From a virus, in IMG/VR virus record IMGVR_UViG_3300032050_000412, positions 1 through 35,766 of that record: a DNA stretch of 35,766 nt, one strand, 5' to 3'. Below the pieces are notes generated by a model. That model was not told the DNA's origin and searched no databases. It saw only the letters and a program-made list of their open reading frames with translations. The position numbers and the translations under genes are program-made. Shown piece by piece: positions 6,645 to 13,378 of this stretch. How positions within the stretch are numbered: position 1 is the first letter of the stretch; each line of letters begins with the position of its first letter.

Positions 6645-6944
6645 ATGGAAATCCAAGGAAAAGTAGTAAGAATCTTCCCAATCGAACAGGGAGAGTCAAA
6701 ATCAGGTAAAGCCTGGAAAAAACAAAACTTTGTGATGGAGTACACCGATGGCCAGTTCGCCAAGAAGGTACTTGTAACAGTCAAAGCCGACCCACTCCTG
6801 GCGATGGTCAATATGTTCAGACCAGGTGAGCAAGTAAAATGCCAAGTCAGCGTAGAAGCTCGCGAATGGAATGACCGATTCTTTACAGATGTAACGGCAT
6901 GGAAAATTGAAAAACTGATTGAAAATGTGGATAACTCGTTCTAA
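6645..6944 (+). CDS. DUF3127-like OB-fold protein, probable ssDNA-binding protein
   Basis: The 99-residue sequence follows the DUF3127 pattern of Bacteroidota: MEIQGKVVRIFPIEQGESKS, then KAWKKQNFVMEY, a beta strand FAKKVLVTV, and REWNDRFFTDVTAWKIEKL near the end. This family has an SSB-like OB fold. In a phage with a YqaJ nuclease and an SF3 helicase it would coat single-stranded DNA during replication and recombination. The length equals a minimal OB domain, with a short acidic tail (IENVDNSF), like the acidic tip of SSB proteins. It is preceded by the structured leader at 6536-6612. Confidence 0.8.
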   Translation: MEIQGKVVRIFPIEQGESKSGKAWKKQNFVMEYTDGQFAKKVLVTVKADPLLAMVNMFRPGEQVKCQVSVEAREWNDRFFTDVTAWKIEKLIENVDNSF

Positions 6945-7146
6945 ATATAAATACAGGTTTCCATCACTACATAAGAACTATGGTAAGCCTAGATTCGACC
7001 GAAGTGGTAAACGATGGAGCCAACCCAAGATGATTGAATTCATCAAATCAAAAACACACTGGGATGCTTATGATTTCAAATATGAACTAAGAATAACTAT
7101 TGACCATAGTAGGTATCTTTTATTGTTAATACAATCGGGAAAGTAA
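6919..7146 (+). CDS. Small basic hypothetical protein (75 aa)
   Basis: The frame begins inside the end of the OB-fold gene (26-base overlap) and ends with the TAA at 7144-7146, which lies inside stem 1 of the second leader RNA. The product is basic and aromatic (SKYKYRFPSLHKNYGKPRFD). No family is recognised. Coding is less certain here because codon use is mixed and the frame is short. Confidence 0.45.
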   Translation: MKMWITRSKYKYRFPSLHKNYGKPRFDRSGKRWSQPKMIEFIKSKTHWDAYDFKYELRITIDHSRYLLLLIQSGK

Positions 7147-7248
7147 GACACTCCCTCACTTAACATACTAACCAGCCCTGATGGGGCGGATTCATTCGGC
7201 AATAGGTTGTCTTACACCTGCCCACCGTTTGATGAAGCCTCTCAGGGT
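7143..7248 (+). ncRNA. Second structured 5' leader with pseudoknot potential
   Basis: Stem 1: GTAAGACA (7143-7150) with TGTCTTAC (7208-7215), 8 bp. Loop segment GCCCTGA (7175-7181) can pair with TCAGGGT (7242-7248), 7 bp including one G-U. This is immediately followed by a run of T and then CTTACC before the ATG at 7264. A competing local hairpin is possible (GCCC 7175-7178 with GGGC 7184-7187). The layout and several short blocks (TGTCT, CACC, GGG-TTT, CTTA, TACC) match the leader at 6536-6612 while the stem sequences differ. The downstream pairing plus the T-run also resembles an attenuator. Confidence 0.5.
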
Positions 7249-7263
7249 TTTTTTCTTACCACC

Positions 7264-7638
7264 ATGAGCATAAACAAAGAACTTAACAACCTCCGTAACC
7301 GCATCAAGCAGTACGAACTGAAGCCTGATCACTCGGATTCATATCTCATCTGGATGCAAAACCTTGAACAGGCCATAACAGCCACGCTTGAGGAAATCGA
7401 GATGGACCAGGATGAAATACGATTCATGTATCAAGTCCAAATCCAAGATCTCCACAAGCAGATAGATGCCAACATTGAGGTTATCAAGAAGCTCGCCCTA
7501 ATCATCGAGGCCGCAGGAATCCAATTCCCAACCATACACCAATCCCTGTCAGCCATCAAAAATTATCACCTGGTCGCGATGGGATATGCCGACAAAATCA
7601 ATAGCTTCGACCCCCATTCTATTAAAGTCAGCCTATGA
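7264..7638 (+). CDS. Helical hypothetical protein upstream of the primase-helicase
   Basis: ATG 7264 lies three bases after the TACC that ends the structured leader. The 124-residue product is almost all helix with coiled-coil character (NKELNNLRNRIKQYEL, then MYQVQIQDLHKQIDANIEVI). Its stop overlaps the start of the SF3 helicase gene (7635), suggesting the two are co-translated. It may be a helicase partner or loader, but that is context only; no motif is visible. Confidence 0.75.
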   Translation: MSINKELNNLRNRIKQYELKPDHSDSYLIWMQNLEQAITATLEEIEMDQDEIRFMYQVQIQDLHKQIDANIEVIKKLALIIEAAGIQFPTIHQSLSAIKNYHLVAMGYADKINSFDPHSIKVSL

Positions 7639-9143
7639 CCCACAAACACACCAACCCGGTTAACTATTGGGACCAAGAACGCTCTTGGCAGGAATCCCTT
7701 CAAACCATCAAGGTGGAATGGATAAGCGATACCCAAATCGCTCCTGAACGGTCTTCCAAGCCGTGCTTTATAATCAAGGATGACCGACTGTTGGTGGTGG
7801 ATTCAAACCCCCTTAAACTGCCTATCGATGACAGCTTCACCAAATTCGAGATGCTAACCCTGGGCAAATTCAAAGGAAACGCCCAAGCCGCTTGGACATG
7901 GGTAGGGGTTAAATACATGAACATCGGACTACCCTACCTGCGCGTGGGCGATAGCTACTATAAAATCACCCATGTCCGTGACCGATACGAGGTTCTTCGC
8001 GCCCAGATCAAAGCCTTCAAGAAAGAGGAAATCAAGACAGATCACGGACCAGCTATTATGCCCCTCATACCCAAGTATGATGACTTCTGCATAGTTCCGG
8101 ATAACATGAACTACTGCGAGGTAGTAGATAATTGCTACAACCTATACCACCCATTCAGCCACAAACCTTGGTCAGCTGATCGCAGATTGAAGGACAACGA
8201 TATCAAGGTTAGTATGGGACTGATGCGCCATATCTTCGGTGAACAGGTCGAAATGGGTATTAAATACCTGAAGCTTCTTTACGAAAACCCACGACAAGCC
8301 CTGCCAATCCTATGCCTGGTCAGTCGCGAGAGGCAGACAGGCAAAACTACATTCCTGAACTGGATGAACATCATGTTCGGGCAGAACTATTGCCAAATCA
8401 ATCCCGAAGACCTCGGCAGCCAATTCAACTCAGCATATGCCACTAAGAACGTAATAGCCTTGGATGAGACCGTTATCGATAAGTCCCACGCAGTTGAGAA
8501 GCTTAAATCCATAGCCACAGCCAAGACCATATCCGTTAACCAGAAGTTCGTGGCTAACTACTCGGTCCCATTCTTTGGCAAAGTCATCATATGCACCAAC
8601 AAGGAACATGACTTCATGCGTATCGATGAAGAGGAAATCCGTTTCTGGATCCGCAAGGTGCCTCAGATATCAGCCATCAATACCAATATCGAGAACGACC
8701 TGACCGATGAAGTACCTGCATTCCTGCGGTTTCTTATGAACCAGCCTTCCGTGGATATCAAGCGGTCAAGGATGGTGTTCACTGCCGAGGAACTGCATAA
8801 CGAATCGCTCAACAAGGTCAAAGCCGAAAGCCAATCCCAGCTTCGTAAAGACTTCAATATTATTATGGCCGATTTCTTTAATACCAATGGCATGGACAAA
8901 ATCCAAGCTACCATATCTGATCTCAAGGAAAAGTTCTTCAAGTTCAACAGTCAAGTCGGACCAGGTTACTTGCGCAAGATGCTGACCATGGAAATGGGAT
9001 ATAAACCTATCCACGGCAGATATAGGCCGATGGAAACGCATGAAATCAATAGTAAGGTTGGAGTACATTATACTTTCTTGAGGACTGATTTTGTCCAAAA
9101 TGACCTGCCCCCACAGCCACCAGATGATAACTTCCCGTTCTGA
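7635..9143 (+). CDS. SF3 primase-helicase (D5/DUF5906-like)
   Basis: This 502-residue replication helicase has Walker A SRERQTGKTTF (230-240), Walker B VIALDET (273-279) and superfamily-3 motif C GKVIICTNKEH (315-325), followed by an arginine-rich segment. The first 220 residues resemble the linker and D5 N-terminal part; I do not see a complete catalytic primase motif set, so priming may rely on the host. SF3 helicases form hexameric rings that unwind DNA at a phage origin. The repeat-rich AT tract right after the gene (9144-9425) is a natural origin candidate. It overlaps the preceding gene by 4 bases (ATGA). Confidence 0.88.
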   Translation: MTHKHTNPVNYWDQERSWQESLQTIKVEWISDTQIAPERSSKPCFIIKDDRLLVVDSNPLKLPIDDSFTKFEMLTLGKFKGNAQAAWTWVGVKYMNIGLPYLRVGDSYYKITHVRDRYEVLRAQIKAFKKEEIKTDHGPAIMPLIPKYDDFCIVPDNMNYCEVVDNCYNLYHPFSHKPWSADRRLKDNDIKVSMGLMRHIFGEQVEMGIKYLKLLYENPRQALPILCLVSRERQTGKTTFLNWMNIMFGQNYCQINPEDLGSQFNSAYATKNVIALDETVIDKSHAVEKLKSIATAKTISVNQKFVANYSVPFFGKVIICTNKEHDFMRIDEEEIRFWIRKVPQISAINTNIENDLTDEVPAFLRFLMNQPSVDIKRSRMVFTAEELHNESLNKVKAESQSQLRKDFNIIMADFFNTNGMDKIQATISDLKEKFFKFNSQVGPGYLRKMLTMEMGYKPIHGRYRPMETHEINSKVGVHYTFLRTDFVQNDLPPQPPDDNFPF

Positions 9144-9150
9144 TTGTGGT

Positions 9151-9401
9151 AGAATAACATAAAAACAAGAATAACACGCTAACTAATTGATAGCGTGTTT
9201 TTTATTGCCATTTGTTATTTGTTAGGGTAGAAAAGCCAAAAGTTACAGGAGTTTTAAAAACAAATAGTATCAATAGTTTTTGTAATTTGTTATTCTATAT
9301 ATAAAAAAAAAAAAAAAAAATATATAATAGAGTGAAACTAAGACCCTTACAAGCCAAAAAAAATGTTATTCTAGCTGTTATTCTTTTGTTATTGTTATTT
9401 T
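9151..9401. other. AT-rich repeat region, candidate replication origin
   Basis: This gene-free stretch holds five copies of an octamer: AGAATAAC at 9151-9158 and 9168-9175, and its complement GTTATTCT at 9289-9296, 9365-9372 and 9377-9384, the last two 12 bases apart. Related GTTATT units follow (9388-9399). In the middle is an 18-base A run (9303-9320) flanked by TATA repeats. Iteron-like repeats, an easily melted tract and the adjacent SF3 helicase gene fit an origin. The repeats could instead be operators for the packaging operon. No clear TAnnTTTG box is seen before 9426. Confidence 0.45.
9173..9203 (+). terminator. Rho-independent terminator after the replication operon
   Basis: AACACGCTA (9173-9181) and TAGCGTGTT (9191-9199) form a perfect 9-bp stem with a 9-base loop, followed by TTTTATT. 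It lies 30 bases after the helicase stop and separates the early DNA-replication genes from the packaging genes. Confidence 0.85.
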
Positions 9402-9425
9402 GCAATTCTAACACCACCATTGATT

Positions 9426-9869
9426 ATGAAGCCTTTAGACATCCTTAAACAATTAGCCACGGAAGATAACCGCAAACGCCACCCCGACTTTCCCGATGAC
9501 TACCGCCCTGCCAAGAAATACAAAACCAGCAGCGCCAATGGACTGACCAAGGCAGTGGTGGATTTCCTAAACTTCTCAGGTCATTGGGCTACCAGGATAA
9601 ACAATCAAGGTACTTGGGTTCGGGATAAGTTCAAGCAAGGCGGTGGATATTACCGCCCATCAACCCAAGCCAAAGGGATTGCCGACATTGATTCGCTGAT
9701 CAAGGGTCGGAAGGTGGCCATTGAAATCAAAATCGGCGCGGACAGGCAATCCGAAGCTCAAAAGGAGTTCCAAGCCAAGATTGAGCGCGCTGGTGGTCAC
9801 TATTGGATCGTAAAGGACTTCGACCAATTCCACGAGCTTTATCGTATCTTTGTAGAACAAAACCCTTGA
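9426..9869 (+). CDS. VRR-NUC domain nuclease
   Basis: The 147-residue protein is a PD-(D/E)XK nuclease of the VRR-NUC type: GIADIDSLIKGRKVAIEIKI (residues 84-103) supplies the D...ExK metal site, and SEAQKEFQAKIERAGGHYWI the conserved Q and following helix/strand. Stand-alone VRR-NUC proteins in phages act as structure-specific nucleases, for example on Holliday junctions, and may trim branched DNA before packaging. The ATG at 9426 is preferred over TTG 9420. It is the first gene after the origin-like region and leads into the terminase genes. Confidence 0.85.
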   Translation: MKPLDILKQLATEDNRKRHPDFPDDYRPAKKYKTSSANGLTKAVVDFLNFSGHWATRINNQGTWVRDKFKQGGGYYRPSTQAKGIADIDSLIKGRKVAIEIKIGADRQSEAQKEFQAKIERAGGHYWIVKDFDQFHELYRIFVEQNP

Positions 9870-9872
9870 ATC

Positions 9873-10004
9873 ATGCCATTTAAGTCGAAATCACAGCAGC
9901 GATTCATCTGCGCAACTGACCCTAAGCTATGTCGCAAATTCGCAGCAGAAACGCCCAAATCGGCTTATAAGAGCTTACCTGAGAGGGTTAAAAGGAAAAA
10001 GTAA
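9873..10004 (+). CDS. Small conserved phage protein (MPFKSKSQQRF type, 43 aa)
   Basis: Begins three bases after the nuclease stop. The pattern MPFKSKSQQRFICA, then FAAETPKSAYKSLPERVK, matches a small basic protein found in many phages with the core KSKAQQR...W..ETP....LPERV. Its role is unknown. It is too short to be listed by many gene finders, but the pattern is distinctive. It precedes the small-terminase-like gene. Confidence 0.75.
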   Translation: MPFKSKSQQRFICATDPKLCRKFAAETPKSAYKSLPERVKRKK

Positions 10005-10024
10005 AACATACTTCATAAAACTTC

Positions 10025-10294
10025 ATGCCAGCACCAAAAGGCAATAAATACAGCACCGGTAGGCCATCAGGTTCAAAGAATGAACGCACGATGCAATGGG
10101 AAGAATTAGGCGAGGCTTTGCTAACGAAACATTCGGAGCGAGCCAATCGCATTCTTGAGACTATGCCCGATGATAAGTTCTTGGACAACTACGGCAAGCT
10201 TCTTGAATACTTCAAGCCTAAGCAGGCGCGAACCGAGATAAAGCAGGAAGGCACGCAACAAATAGAAGTCATCATCAAGCGTAAAGCTGAATGA
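10025..10294 (+). CDS. Terminase small subunit-like protein (89 aa)
   Basis: The N-terminus MPAPKGNKYSTGRPSGSKNE is the basic motif seen in short phage proteins next to TerL (APKGNKY-GRPKGSKN type). A helical middle part and a basic tail (VIIKRKAE) follow. Position directly upstream of TerL supports a role in DNA recognition for packaging. It is shorter than most TerS proteins, so it may be a DNA-binding accessory rather than the full small subunit. The stop at 10292-10294 is two bases before the tRNA. Confidence 0.6.
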   Translation: MPAPKGNKYSTGRPSGSKNERTMQWEELGEALLTKHSERANRILETMPDDKFLDNYGKLLEYFKPKQARTEIKQEGTQQIEVIIKRKAE

Positions 10295-10296
10295 TC

Positions 10297-10371
10297 TGCC
10301 AGTTGATGTAATTGGCAACATCTACCTTTCGTTTGGGTAGTATGCGGGTTCGACTCCCCCACTGGCAACCA
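10297..10371 (+). tRNA. tRNA-Thr (anticodon CGT)
   Basis: A full cloverleaf can be drawn: acceptor TGCCAGT (10297-10303) with ACTGGCA (10361-10367), 7 bp; D stem ATGT/ACAT (10306-10309, 10318-10321) with GG in the loop; anticodon stem TACCT/GGGTA (10323-10327, 10335-10339) with loop TTCGTTT, anticodon CGT at 10330-10332; a 4-base variable loop; T stem GCGGG/CCCCC (10344-10348, 10356-10360) with one C-C mismatch and loop TTCGACT; discriminator A 10368; encoded CCA 10369-10371. A pyrimidine at position 37, a U1-A72 pair and the T-stem mismatch are unusual, so it may be a divergent or decaying tRNA. Its last A is the first base of the TerL start codon. Confidence 0.8.
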
Positions 10372-11678
10372 TGGCAATAGAACTAGAACTTCCAAGACCC
10401 CATACGAACCAACAGTTTTTGCTGGACAATCGTAAGCGGTTCAATGTTCTGAAGTGTGGACGGCGGTTTGGCAAGACCGAGCTATGCCAGGAACTTATAG
10501 CCGAATCGTTTGAGAATGGATGGTATACAGGATACTTCAGTCCAACTTATAAGGATCTTTACGAGGTTTGGCGCACCACGCTGAACAACTTCCATAACAT
10601 CATCACGCATAAATCAGAGACAGTCAAGCAGGTCGTTTTTCTTAACGGTGCCAAGGTTGACTTTTGGTCAATGGAAGAACCCAACTCAGGCCGAGGTCGC
10701 AAGTACCACCGGGTGCTAATCGATGAGTGCGAGAAGGCAGGTAAGTTCGAGGAAGCTTGGACCCAGGCGATTGCTCCGACTTTGACTGATTTCGGTGGTG
10801 ATGCTTACTTCCTATCTACGCCTCAATTCGGACAGACCTACTTCAAGAAGCTCTGCAAGCAACAGGACCTAATGCCTGATAATTGGAAGACCTTTGTTTA
10901 TTCTACCTATGACAATCCCCATATAGATCGCGATGAGATTGAGATGATGCGGACTATCTTACCGCCCCTGGTCTTTGAGTGCGAGTACATGGCAGCGGAT
11001 GTGGATGGCAAGGCGGTCAATCCGTTCCTGTATGCTTTAAATCCTGATGTACACTTTGACAACTCGGTCAATATGGATTGGAAGAAGCAGCTGCATATCG
11101 GCATCGACTTCAACTTAAATCCATTCGCGGTGGTGTTCGCCAATATTTGGAGGGATGAGGCAGGTCTGCACGTTAACTTCGTGAATGAGTTCAGCATCGA
11201 CAACGGATCTCTCCAATCCATGGCGCAGCGTATCAAGGCGATGTTTGGCAGCATCCTTCATAATGCAAAGCTTACAGGTGATGCGATGGGTAAGAATAGG
11301 AACATAGCTTTGGCGGATAATGCCAGCAACTACGAAACGCTTCGGAGGTTGCTAGGTATCAGGGATGCGCAGATGGTATTGCCTCCTAACCCCACGCATG
11401 AGGGGAGCCGTAACGACTTCAACTATTTGCTTCATATCGCCTCGGACCGCAGGAACCAGATTCATGTCAAGGTGAACCCGACCACCTGCCCAGGCTTGGC
11501 CCACGATATGCGGATGGTCCAGTGCGATGCGGTGGGTAGCATCATCAAGGGCAATCGTAAGGACTTAAGCCAAAAAGCTGACTTCCTTGACTGTGCGCGT
11601 TATATTATTAATACATTTGTGAAAGCCGAGATTGAGCGGCACCAGAAAAGCAACTTCGGACAATTAAACTTCAAGTGA
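10371..11678 (+). CDS. terL: Terminase large subunit
   Basis: The 435-residue motor has Walker A CGRRFGKT (29-36), Walker B VLIDECEKAG (115-124, D118/E119), a coupling motif near FLSTPQ (148-152), and an RNase H-like nuclease with IGIDFNLNP (243-251) as first acidic strand and DCARY near the end. It packages DNA into procapsids and cuts it. There is no in-frame ATG upstream before a stop at 10338-10340; ATG 10371 shares its A with the tRNA 3' end. The gene is followed by accessory and tail genes, not by the portal, which is about 16 kb away. Confidence 0.95.
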   Translation: MAIELELPRPHTNQQFLLDNRKRFNVLKCGRRFGKTELCQELIAESFENGWYTGYFSPTYKDLYEVWRTTLNNFHNIITHKSETVKQVVFLNGAKVDFWSMEEPNSGRGRKYHRVLIDECEKAGKFEEAWTQAIAPTLTDFGGDAYFLSTPQFGQTYFKKLCKQQDLMPDNWKTFVYSTYDNPHIDRDEIEMMRTILPPLVFECEYMAADVDGKAVNPFLYALNPDVHFDNSVNMDWKKQLHIGIDFNLNPFAVVFANIWRDEAGLHVNFVNEFSIDNGSLQSMAQRIKAMFGSILHNAKLTGDAMGKNRNIALADNASNYETLRRLLGIRDAQMVLPPNPTHEGSRNDFNYLLHIASDRRNQIHVKVNPTTCPGLAHDMRMVQCDAVGSIIKGNRKDLSQKADFLDCARYIINTFVKAEIERHQKSNFGQLNFK

Positions 11679-12079
11679 TGTACTGTAAAGACTGCATAAA
11701 AGTGAACCCATTGCCACGATGCGTAGAGCCAGGACAAGAGATAATTCTGACCGGTATCAACTTTCCAAACGATGTCAGCACTACGCTTTATGCCATACTT
11801 TGGGACATATCCAACAATCGGCAGACACTATTCACCATAACCGTTGATGGAAGTGGTGACATCATCGAAACGGATGGGGTGGCTTCGACAGGGCTGAACC
11901 TGACCGATGCTTACGATCTGATGGGCCATAGCTACGAGCTTGAGTTCACTACTCTTGACCTGCAATCGGTCAGCGTTACCATCGATGGGCAGACAGGCTG
12001 CTGTGCTAAATTCACGACCTTGAAGCCATTGGTTGGAGCTGGCGAGATTGCTTTGTCAACAGGTGGCTGCAATGATTGA
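11678..12079 (+). CDS. Hypothetical virion-associated protein (133 aa)
   Basis: Starts at ATG 11678 overlapping the TerL stop by one base (TGATG); a GTG at 11675 would add one residue. The protein is beta-rich and begins MYCKDCIKVNPLPRCVEPGQ, with CxxC near the start and a CC pair near the end (GQTGCCAKF), followed by a small Ig-like or jelly-roll-like body. No family is recognised. Composition and location suggest a structural or decoration protein. Confidence 0.6.
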   Translation: MYCKDCIKVNPLPRCVEPGQEIILTGINFPNDVSTTLYAILWDISNNRQTLFTITVDGSGDIIETDGVASTGLNLTDAYDLMGHSYELEFTTLDLQSVSVTIDGQTGCCAKFTTLKPLVGAGEIALSTGGCND

Positions 12080-12410
12080 GATACTGGCAGGCATCATCGC
12101 TTCGAGCTGCATCAGCTTGGGCGTTTACGTTTCGGCACAGTTCAACAACTTCGAGGCTTTCGATGACAGCCCTGAGATACTCCGAAAAGAGCGTATCGAT
12201 GGGGCTATGATACTTTGGTGGGTTAGGTGGTATGGTAGCTACCTGCCTTACTTGATGAGAAAACCCCTGTACTTTTGCCTACCTTGCATGGGGTCTATTT
12301 GGTCGGTTCCTGCTCTTTTGTATCTATCTTTGCCCTGGTACTATTGGCCATTCTTTATGCTCGGCACTTGTGGGCTTAACGGATTTGTAAAGTACAATTT
12401 CAACACATGA
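12072..12410 (+). CDS. Small membrane protein, possible holin candidate (112 aa)
   Basis: Starts at ATG 12072 with an 8-base overlap. It has an N-terminal hydrophobic helix (MIEILAGIIASSCISLGVYV), a charged middle, and two further aromatic hydrophobic segments (residues about 70-107) with CLPCMGSIW between them, like the CxxC-W element of DUF1360-type phage membrane proteins. Two or three membrane passes are likely. As no lysis cassette is otherwise seen it is one of the few holin candidates, but its place among tail genes and the Cys motif leave this weak. Confidence 0.6.
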   Translation: MIEILAGIIASSCISLGVYVSAQFNNFEAFDDSPEILRKERIDGAMILWWVRWYGSYLPYLMRKPLYFCLPCMGSIWSVPALLYLSLPWYYWPFFMLGTCGLNGFVKYNFNT

Positions 12411-12595
12411 AGAAGCACTACCACCGCGTTCATGGTTACCATTATATCATGCGCGGCGGCGAGTGGTATGTTTTGATTGGGGGCAAGTGGCATAAGTGCG
12501 CCCCACCAACCCAGCGTTACCCATTACTTATAAATGATGATATTCAAGAAGAAACAACCCGACCTGAAGCAGATCTGGAAGGACCACCGCGATGA
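12407..12595 (+). CDS. Small His/Trp-rich hypothetical protein (62 aa)
   Basis: Linked to the previous gene by ATGA. The first 35 residues (MKKHYHRVHGYHYIMRGGEW then YVLIGGKWHK) are rich in His, Tyr and Trp and look like one small beta sheet; the tail is acidic. It overlaps the tail-chaperone gene by 62 bases. No family is recognised. Confidence 0.5.
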   Translation: MKKHYHRVHGYHYIMRGGEWYVLIGGKWHKCAPPTQRYPLLINDDIQEETTRPEADLEGPPR

Positions 12596-13223
12596 GCTGT
12601 TAAAGCTCTATGCGGCCGAGGTTCCGCAAGGTGATAAGGTCAGTATGGACAAGGCTTTGGTGGATTTGGATGGTAAGGTTTACTATCGGTTCACCGGGTC
12701 AAGCACCATCATCCCATTGGAACGGATGGGCAAGATGCAGGACTTCCTCACGATGATGAGCGCGGGTCTAGATGAGAAGGAACTAACCGCCTTGATTGAT
12801 GTTGCCAATGGCGAGTTGGCTATGGCATTGGCTGGCAAGAAGGCTGATGTGGTCAAGATCGGTGCGGTTCTTAACCAGATCAAGGAGCGGCAACAGATGA
12901 TACTGCATGACCAACTGATGTGGCAATTCATGGCGGTTCAGTTGGTTCGTGAAGATGAGCCACCTGCCAGGTTTATCCAAAAGATTCACGATGAAAAGGT
13001 TGAAGCGTTGCAGCAGCTGTACTATCAGCACCCTGATTACGCTTTTTTTCAGACTCCCGAATTGAGGCTTCTAAACGAGTTGTTAAAGTGTTCACCACAA
13101 GATTGGGAAACATTATTGGTCAGCTCGATTCGGGAGAGAGACCGCCTAAAGAAGATGCTTTCATACTTGCGTGGCGCGAAAGGATCCGCGAGCGACAAGA
13201 AGACCACCGTACCCATGTCATGA
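12534..13223 (+). CDS. Tail assembly chaperone, G-like product
   Basis: The 229-residue, mostly helical protein ends 155 bases before the tape measure gene, where siphophages place the tail assembly chaperone. In the lambda system G is made by normal reading and GT by a -1 slip. Here a T_TTT_TTT heptamer (13043-13049) falls exactly in frame at codons 171-172, and the -1 frame is open from 13037 to 13360. Without slippage the protein ends SDKKTTVPMS at 13221-13223. The ATG pair at 12534 and 12537 leaves the exact start open by one residue. Confidence 0.7.
   Translation: MMIFKKKQPDLKQIWKDHRDELLKLYAAEVPQGDKVSMDKALVDLDGKVYYRFTGSSTIIPLERMGKMQDFLTMMSAGLDEKELTALIDVANGELAMALAGKKADVVKIGAVLNQIKERQQMILHDQLMWQFMAVQLVREDEPPARFIQKIHDEKVEALQQLYYQHPDYAFFQTPELRLLNELLKCSPQDWETLLVSSIRERDRLKKMLSYLRGAKGSASDKKTTVPMS
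13043..13049 (+). promoter_or_regulatory. Programmed -1 frameshift slippery site
   Basis: T TTT TTT in the zero frame of the upstream chaperone gene (GCT TTT TTT CAG) is an ideal X_XXY_YYZ slippery heptamer. Both tRNA-Phe anticodons can re-pair after a one-base backward slip. The -1 frame is open through to the second part of the chaperone. I found no strong downstream hairpin, only weak pairings. Confidence 0.7.
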
Positions 13224-13360
13224 TGTTGGTGGAGGGTGATGTCAGGAACTACGAGGCTATGATGTCTGCTAGTTGCGAGACTTACCTGATTGCTATGGAG
13301 GCTTATGTCAAGAAGGTTTTATTGAGCCGACCCAAGGAAAAGTCACCCATTAAACGCTGA
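13049..13360 (+). CDS. T domain of the tail chaperone, translated by -1 frameshift
   Basis: From codon TCA at 13049 the -1 frame encodes 103 residues (SDSRIEASKRVVKVFTTRLG and on) to the stop at 13358-13360. Fused to the first 172 residues of the upstream product it gives a 275-residue GT-like protein. The frame has no good ATG of its own: GTG 13088 is embedded in the other gene, and ATG 13220 would give only 46 residues. The T part of GT normally binds the tape measure or tail tube protein. The tape measure gene starts 18 bases later. Confidence 0.65.
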   Translation, partial: SDSRIEASKRVVKVFTTRLGNIIGQLDSGERPPKEDAFILAWRERIRERQEDHRTHVMMLVEGDVRNYEAMMSASCETYLIAMEAYVKKVLLSRPKEKSPIKR

Positions 13361-13378
13361 ATTTCTTAACTTTGGAAC

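Noticed and set aside
7175-7187. CTGATGGGGC resembling a hammerhead ribozyme core
   Set aside because: The CUGANGA core is not met and no GAAA plus cleavage-site arrangement follows.
13220-13360. Separate 46-residue gene from ATG 13220
   Set aside because: The start has an ATGA junction, but the open -1 frame and slippery site upstream explain the region better.
13367-13374. TAACTTTG, a match to the promoter box, just before the tape measure gene
   Set aside because: Only 4 bases from the ATG, so the transcript would start inside the gene; likely chance.
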